Shown here: positions 7,301 to 9,958 of the stretch, piece by piece
How positions within the stretch are numbered: position 1 is the stretch's first letter
Layout: the number at the start of each line of letters is the position of its first letter
From: Lachnospiraceae bacterium
GTDB lineage: Bacteria > Bacillota > Clostridia > Lachnospirales > Lachnospiraceae
Length of the DNA: 9,958 nucleotides
Assembly: GCA_900759225.1 (NCBI GenBank)
Contig: CAAEUM010000107.1
Coordinates: forward strand, 1 to 9,958
Reading direction: 5' to 3'
Program-made: the position numbers and the translations under genes
The notes under the pieces: generated by a model
Database searches by the model: none
Told to the model about the DNA's origin: nothing
What the model saw: the letters and a program-made list of their open reading frames with translations, nothing else

Positions 7301-7858
7301 TGCTGCCTCGTCCTCCAGCTTTTTCTGGGCAATGGCCTTGCGGCGCTTAAATTTTACAATACCGGCTGCCTCATCAAACAGCTCCCTGCGCTCCTCCGGC
7401 TTTCCGCTTAAAATACGGTCAATCTGACCCTGGCCGATAATGGAGTAGCCTTCCTTTCCAATTCCCGTATCATAAAACAGTTCATTGATATCCTTCAACC
7501 GGCAGAGGTTCCCGTTGATCCGGTATTCACTTTCACCGGAGCGGTAAAGGCGCCTGGAAACGGTTACCTGGTCATAGTCAATGGCAAGCTGGTGGTCACT
7601 GTTATCCAGGGTAATGGATACACAGGCAAAGCCCTGGGGCTTTCTAAGCTCAGTCCCGGAAAAAATAACATCCTGCATGCTGGCGCCGCGCAGCTGCTTG
7701 ATCCTCTGTTCCCCCAGGACCCAGCGGACTGCATCTGCCACATTGCTCTTTCCGCTTCCATTTGGCCCTACAATGCCGGTAATCCCGTTGTGGAACTCAA
7801 ACGTAAGCTTATTTGCAAAGGATTTAAAACCCTGAATCTCAATACTTTTTAAATACAT
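4301..7858 (-). CDS. smc: Chromosome partition protein SMC
   Basis: SMC is the ATPase that, with ScpA and ScpB (not in this window), compacts and helps separate the chromosome. The 1185 residues match the usual length. The N-terminal head has Walker A GPNGSGKSN (31-39), the Q-loop Gln51 and an LRG with Arg57, the position of the arginine finger. A long coiled coil follows (about 170-510), then the hinge (about 520-665, starting near GIHGVVADL and ending near GGSMTGG), and the returning coiled coil. The C-terminal head has signature LSGGEK at 1090-1095, Walker B ending in Asp1118-Glu1119 and His1150 of the H-loop. All catalytic residues look intact. The ATG lies inside the end of rnc, with a 10-nt overlap and an AGGTGA-type ribosome site, so translation is likely coupled to RNase III. 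Confidence 0.98.
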   Translation of the reverse strand: MYLKSIEIQGFKSFANKLTFEFHNGITGIVGPNGSGKSNVADAVRWVLGEQRIKQLRGASMQDVIFSGTELRKPQGFACVSITLDNSDHQLAIDYDQVTVSRRLYRSGESEYRINGNLCRLKDINELFYDTGIGKEGYSIIGQGQIDRILSGKPEERRELFDEAAGIVKFKRRKAIAQKKLEDEAANLVRVKDILAELEKQVGPLERQSKAAREYLQLKERLKLCDANLFLLETAEIEGQLAELGKKEEILQGDLDETRESSKKAREEYDRLQQRLEEAEQAMSAHREALSRETMGQSSLTGQINVLKEQIHTEEMNQEHLKKRREAIGVSLKNYELELSSHQDEAAALDEQLGRENGKLQEARNKLADQDTQLHSLEEAIEGAKAEIIRVLNERAALTAKIQRYEAMLEQVQLRRSQVSQRLLMYKSDESLQDELLSKEEDALKQLTEKIQESQLAYGAAEDFLAQAQQDEKRLNRRLNDTQQEYHMAYTRLESLRNLAERYDGYGNSIRRVMETRDRVRGIHGVVADLISTEQKYETAVETALGGSIQNIVTDSEATAKQLITYLKKNKFGRATFLPLTSMKGGQGFSKPEVLREPGVVGLASSLVQADPQYADLVQNLLGRVVVADTIDHAINLAKKFRYSLRIVTLEGELLSPGGSMTGGAFKNSSNLLGRRREIEELEEACKKALKTVETIQKELNLKEGLVNEKREELEQLQKQLQKLALEDNTIRIRISQLEEKKTQIRDSSGDLVMEHGQLEEQLREIGESRRLLKDDAEALTKQNDVSSQEIEKNAAVLEEAKGIREAMAQAVSEAQLSCAGFQQKKSFLKENMVRVQGEVLKLKEELSQLENGREDSGAAIEEKRSRIAQLEEQITASGQEAIKLSQQIAEDERAREGLLKNQKQYFESQETLSDRISVLDKDMFRLQAQEEKLRERLETASGYMWNEYQMSVSQAEALRDQEYEDMPLLKRLIEGLKGSIRALGNVNVNAIEDYRQVSERYEFMRAQHEDLVMAKEELEHIIEALDEGMRRQFAEKFGEIRREFDKVFKELFGGGRGTLELMAEEDILEAGIQIIAQPPGKKLQNMMQLSGGEKALTAISLLFAIQNLKPSPFCLLDEIEAALDDSNVDRFAGYLHKLTKNTQFIVITHRRGTMVSADRLYGITMQEKGVSTLVSVNLIEDSLS

Positions 7859-8580
7859 GCCTCACCTGCTGCTTTTTTGTTCTCTTCTTCCTCTTCCTGG
7901 GCCTTCAGCTTTAAGATCCCGTTATAGGCAGCCACCTGCTCTGCTGCCTTTTTTGTCCGGCCTGTTCCCCGGCCCAGCTCCAGCTCTCCCATAAGGGCCC
8001 GCACCTCAAAGGATTTATTATGGTCTGGCCCCTCCTCCTTTAAGATTTCATAGGAGAGGGCGGCCTCCTGGCGGCTCTGTACCATTTCCTGCAAGATAGT
8101 CTTGCTATCATAAAAGAGCTGCTTATGTTCAATGTCATTGAGCACAAACCGGTTAATAAACTCTTTTGCACTAGCAAAACCACCATCCAGATAGATTGCG
8201 CCGATCAGCGCCTCCAGAGCATCGGATACAACTGAATTGCGTTTTCTTCCTCCAGTGGCCTCCTCACCTTTTCCCAACAGAAGATATTCCCCCAGACGGA
8301 TATCCTCAGCACAGTAAGCCAGCGTAGGCTCGCAGACAATACTGGCCCTGATCTTCGTCATATTTCCCTCTGGCATGGTATCATACTTATGAAATAAAAA
8401 ATCACTGGATGCCAGCTCCAGCACTGCGTCGCCCAGAAATTCCAGCCGCTCGTTGCAGCTGCTGTGATCCATATGATGCTCGTTTGCATAGGAGCTGTGG
8501 GTCAGCGCCTGAATAAATAAGTGTTCATTCTGGAAGGTATAACCAATATGTGCCTCCAGCTCTTTTAAATGACGGTTCAT
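7849..8580 (-). CDS. rnc: Ribonuclease III
   Basis: RNase III cuts double-stranded RNA as a Mg-dependent dimer, maturing ribosomal RNA precursors and some mRNAs. With the start at 8580 the protein has 243 residues. The endonuclease domain carries the family signature NERLEFLGDAVLE at 43-55, with acidic residues Glu44, Glu47 and Asp51, and the second acidic pair Asp120 and Glu123 in SDALEALIGAIYLDGG. A linker leads to a C-terminal double-stranded RNA-binding domain (about 157-226, with GRGTGRTKKAAEQVAA). The tail is rich in Glu and Lys. The frame is open to an ATG at 8643, but that would lie inside the terminator hairpin and adds an unusual N-terminus; AAGGAG 6 nt before 8580 supports the shorter form. 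It overlaps smc by 10 nt and follows acpP by 77 nt. Confidence 0.96.
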   Translation of the reverse strand: MNRHLKELEAHIGYTFQNEHLFIQALTHSSYANEHHMDHSSCNERLEFLGDAVLELASSDFLFHKYDTMPEGNMTKIRASIVCEPTLAYCAEDIRLGEYLLLGKGEEATGGRKRNSVVSDALEALIGAIYLDGGFASAKEFINRFVLNDIEHKQLFYDSKTILQEMVQSRQEAALSYEILKEEGPDHNKSFEVRALMGELELGRGTGRTKKAAEQVAAYNGILKLKAQEEEEENKKAAGEACI

Positions 8581-8586
8581 TTTAAT

Positions 8587-8592
8587 CTCCTT
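8587..8592 (-). promoter_or_regulatory. Ribosome binding site fixing the rnc start
   Basis: The minus strand reads AAGGAG, a 6-nt spacer ATTAAA, then ATG at 8580. The longer in-frame ATG at 8643 has no such site and falls in the hairpin after acpP. Confidence 0.85.
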
Positions 8593-8620
8593 ACCTGCTT
8601 CCCTTTTACGGATACTCCGC

Positions 8621-8649
8621 AGCAAAAGGGGCTGGGAACACACAGCCCC
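8621..8649 (-). terminator. Intrinsic terminator or attenuator between acpP and rnc
   Basis: On the minus strand GGGGCTG (8649-8643) and CAGCCCC (8634-8628) form a perfect 7-bp GC-rich stem with an 8-nt loop, followed at once by TTTTGCT. It starts 8 nt after the acpP stop. The short U-tract suggests partial termination, which would let some transcription reach rnc-smc-ftsY while keeping acpP mRNA abundant. The stable 3' hairpin may also protect the acpP message. Confidence 0.75.
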
Positions 8650-8657
8650 GTAGTTCC

Positions 8658-8891
8658 TTATTGGTTTACTGCATTCTTGATCTGCTCAACTGCATCGCTG
8701 ACCGTTACGATCTGTTCTGCTGCCTCATTTGGAATCTCGATGTCAAAGGCCTCCTCAATTCCCATAATAATCTGGAAAATATCCAGAGAGTCTGCACCCA
8801 GGTCGTCTACGAATGTAGATGCCATTGTTACTTCCTCCGGGTCAAGGTTCAACACTTCTGCGATAATACCCTGTAATTTTTCGAATTCCAT
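8658..8891 (-). CDS. acpP: Acyl carrier protein
   Basis: ACP carries growing fatty acyl chains as thioesters on a 4'-phosphopantetheine arm and feeds acyl groups to phospholipid synthesis, including the neighbouring PlsX. The 77-residue acidic protein has the classic four-helix ACP sequence. Ser35 in the motif GADSLD is the phosphopantetheine attachment site. In most type II fatty acid ACPs the motif is DSLD followed by xVE; here it is [16 protein letters not shown], a modest variant at the start of helix II. The start is supported by AGAGGAG 7 nt upstream. It follows plsX after a 150-nt gap and is followed by a terminator-like hairpin, suggesting an expression level separate from rnc. Confidence 0.96.
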   Translation of the reverse strand: MEFEKLQGIIAEVLNLDPEEVTMASTFVDDLGADSLDIFQIIMGIEEAFDIEIPNEAAEQIVTVSDAVEQIKNAVNQ

Positions 8892-8922
8892 TTTTAAACT
8901 CCTCTTTCTTAATTTTCATTTG

Positions 8923-8940
8923 CAGTAATCCGGATCAGTA
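8923..8940. repeat. Palindrome ATCCGGAT flanked by direct CAGTA copies
   Basis: On the plus strand CAGTA, the 8-bp palindrome ATCCGGAT and a second CAGTA are adjacent, upstream of the acpP ribosome site. It does not resemble the FapR operator as I know it. It could be an operator or chance. Confidence 0.25.
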
Positions 8941-8979
8941 CAGCCTTCTGCCGCCATCCCAAACTGCTGCATTCATTTT

Positions 8980-9003
8980 ATTAAATAACCCGGCGATACC
9001 GGG
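8980..9003 (-). terminator. Weak hairpin with T-rich tail between plsX and acpP
   Basis: On the minus strand CCCGG, a 5-nt loop TATCG and CCGGG form a short GC stem followed by TTATTTAAT, 38 nt past the plsX stop. The stem is only 5 bp and the tail is interrupted, so it may be a partial terminator or a processing site. I found no convincing -35/-10 pair for acpP in the remaining gap. Confidence 0.4.
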
Positions 9004-9041
9004 CCATTACCAATTTCCCTATGCAAATTTCCATCTGCATT

Positions 9042-9958
9042 TTATGACTGAGGCTTTGGCTCCTCGGCTGTATTTAATGAGCGGCTGATTTTTTCGTTGA
9101 TCTCCTGCTCCTTAAAGGTAACGCACTGGATGATAGAATTGCATACCTCGGTGCGCTTTGAGTTTCCATGAGTCTTAACTACCAGGCCCTTTAATCCCAG
9201 CAAAGGTGCACCGCCATACTGACTTGCATCAAAAGCCTTCAGGGTTTCTTTTAAGGCAGGCTTTACAAGCAGAGCGCCCAATTTGCTTCTGAGGCTTCCC
9301 ATCATTCCTTTTTTCACCATGCTGATCAAGGTTGCTCCTACCCCTTCGTACAGCTTTAAGATCACATTTCCTGTAAAAGCTTCGCAGACGATCACATCTG
9401 CCCCGCTGTGTGGGATCTCCCTTGCCTCAATACTGCCGATAAAGTTAATATCCCTGCATTCCTTTAAAAGCGGAAATGTCTCCTTTACCAGGGCATTTCC
9501 CTTTTCCTCTTCCGCACCAATATTGACGATGGCTACTCTCGGGTTCTTAATACCTACTACATGCTCCATATAGATAGAACCCATTCTCGCAAATTGTACC
9601 AGATGGGACGGCCTTGCGTCCACATTGGCTCCGCAGTCAATCAGAAGTGATACGCCCTTTTCAGTAGGAATAAGAGGTGCCAGCGGCGGACGTTCCACCC
9701 CTTTGATACGCCCTACGATCACCTGGCCTCCTACAAGGATGGCGCCTGAGCTTCCTGCTGAAACAAAAGCATCTGCCTCACCGCTTTTCACCAGGTTCAT
9801 TCCCACTACAATCGAGGAGTCCTTCTTTTTTCGGATAGCGTTTACCGGCGGCTCTTCTGTAAGGATCACCTCCGAAGCATTTACTACCTGAATCTGCTCT
9901 TTCTTATAGGTATATTTTGAAAGCTCCTGCTTTACCGCCTGCTCCTGCCCTACAAGAA
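9042..9958 (-). CDS. plsX: Phosphate acyltransferase PlsX (N-terminus beyond window)
   Basis: PlsX is a peripheral membrane enzyme that transfers the acyl group from acyl-ACP to inorganic phosphate. The acyl-phosphate is then used by PlsY to acylate glycerol-3-phosphate, the first step of phospholipid synthesis. The frame is open from the stop at 9042-9044 to the window edge, giving about 304 residues; the family usually has about 330-345, so roughly the first 30 are missing. An internal GTG at 9869 is not the start: the in-frame residues upstream continue the family pattern (ELSKY, then QVVNASEVI). Recognised segments are NAIRKKKDSSIVVG, SAGSSGAILVGG, LLIDCGANVDARP, IVNIGAEEEKGN, CEAFTGNVILK and GGAPLLGLKG. 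It leads the plsX-acpP-rnc-smc-ftsY block. A fapR or other regulator upstream cannot be seen. Confidence 0.96.
   Translation of the reverse strand, partial: LVGQEQAVKQELSKYTYKKEQIQVVNASEVILTEEPPVNAIRKKKDSSIVVGMNLVKSGEADAFVSAGSSGAILVGGQVIVGRIKGVERPPLAPLIPTEKGVSLLIDCGANVDARPSHLVQFARMGSIYMEHVVGIKNPRVAIVNIGAEEEKGNALVKETFPLLKECRDINFIGSIEAREIPHSGADVIVCEAFTGNVILKLYEGVGATLISMVKKGMMGSLRSKLGALLVKPALKETLKAFDASQYGGAPLLGLKGLVVKTHGNSKRTEVCNSIIQCVTFKEQEINEKISRSLNTAEEPKPQS

Noticed and set aside
8581..8643. Longer start for RNase III at 8643
   Set aside because: It begins within the hairpin after acpP, lacks a ribosome site, and adds 21 residues not typical of the family.

Overview
The window looks like a piece of a Clostridia chromosome, most likely Lachnospiraceae or a close relative. 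This is inferred from the gene order plsX-acpP-rnc-smc-ftsY, strong AGGAGG-type ribosome binding sites, moderate GC content and the character of the proteins. No database search was possible. Every supported gene lies on the minus strand, so transcription runs from high to low coordinates. I found no RNA gene, mobile element, CRISPR array, prophage or attachment site.

Region 1 (about 9958 down to 3332) is the conserved core block. plsX (its 5' end is outside the window) is followed by acpP, rnc, smc and ftsY. PlsX makes acyl-phosphate from acyl-ACP, and AcpP is the acyl carrier. RNase III processes double-stranded RNA, SMC organises the chromosome and FtsY is the signal recognition particle receptor. 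rnc and smc overlap by 10 nt, and smc and ftsY are 24 nt apart. A strong hairpin with a short U-tract sits between acpP and rnc and probably cuts transcription after the highly needed ACP message. A weaker hairpin sits between plsX and acpP.

Region 2 (3331 to 3169) is the only intergenic stretch rich in signals. It holds a nested stem-loop after ftsY, a good extended -10 promoter reading toward ilvA with a partial palindrome in its spacer, and a hairpin at the predicted 5' end of the ilvA leader.

Region 3 (3168 down to 1) is a tight accessory operon. It encodes a medium-form threonine ammonia-lyase with one ACT domain, a CLC-family transporter whose motifs look like the fluoride-exporting CLC-F branch, an unrecognised 90-residue protein, and the first 128 residues of a protein with a PrpR-type N-terminal sensor domain (probably a sigma-54 activator). 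Gaps are 9 nt, 16 nt and a 4-nt ATGA overlap, so the four genes are probably co-expressed.

The core block is ordinary. The part worth a second look is the ilvA / CLC-F-like / 90-residue protein / PrpR_N cluster and its upstream control region. I see no clear evidence for a wholly new system.
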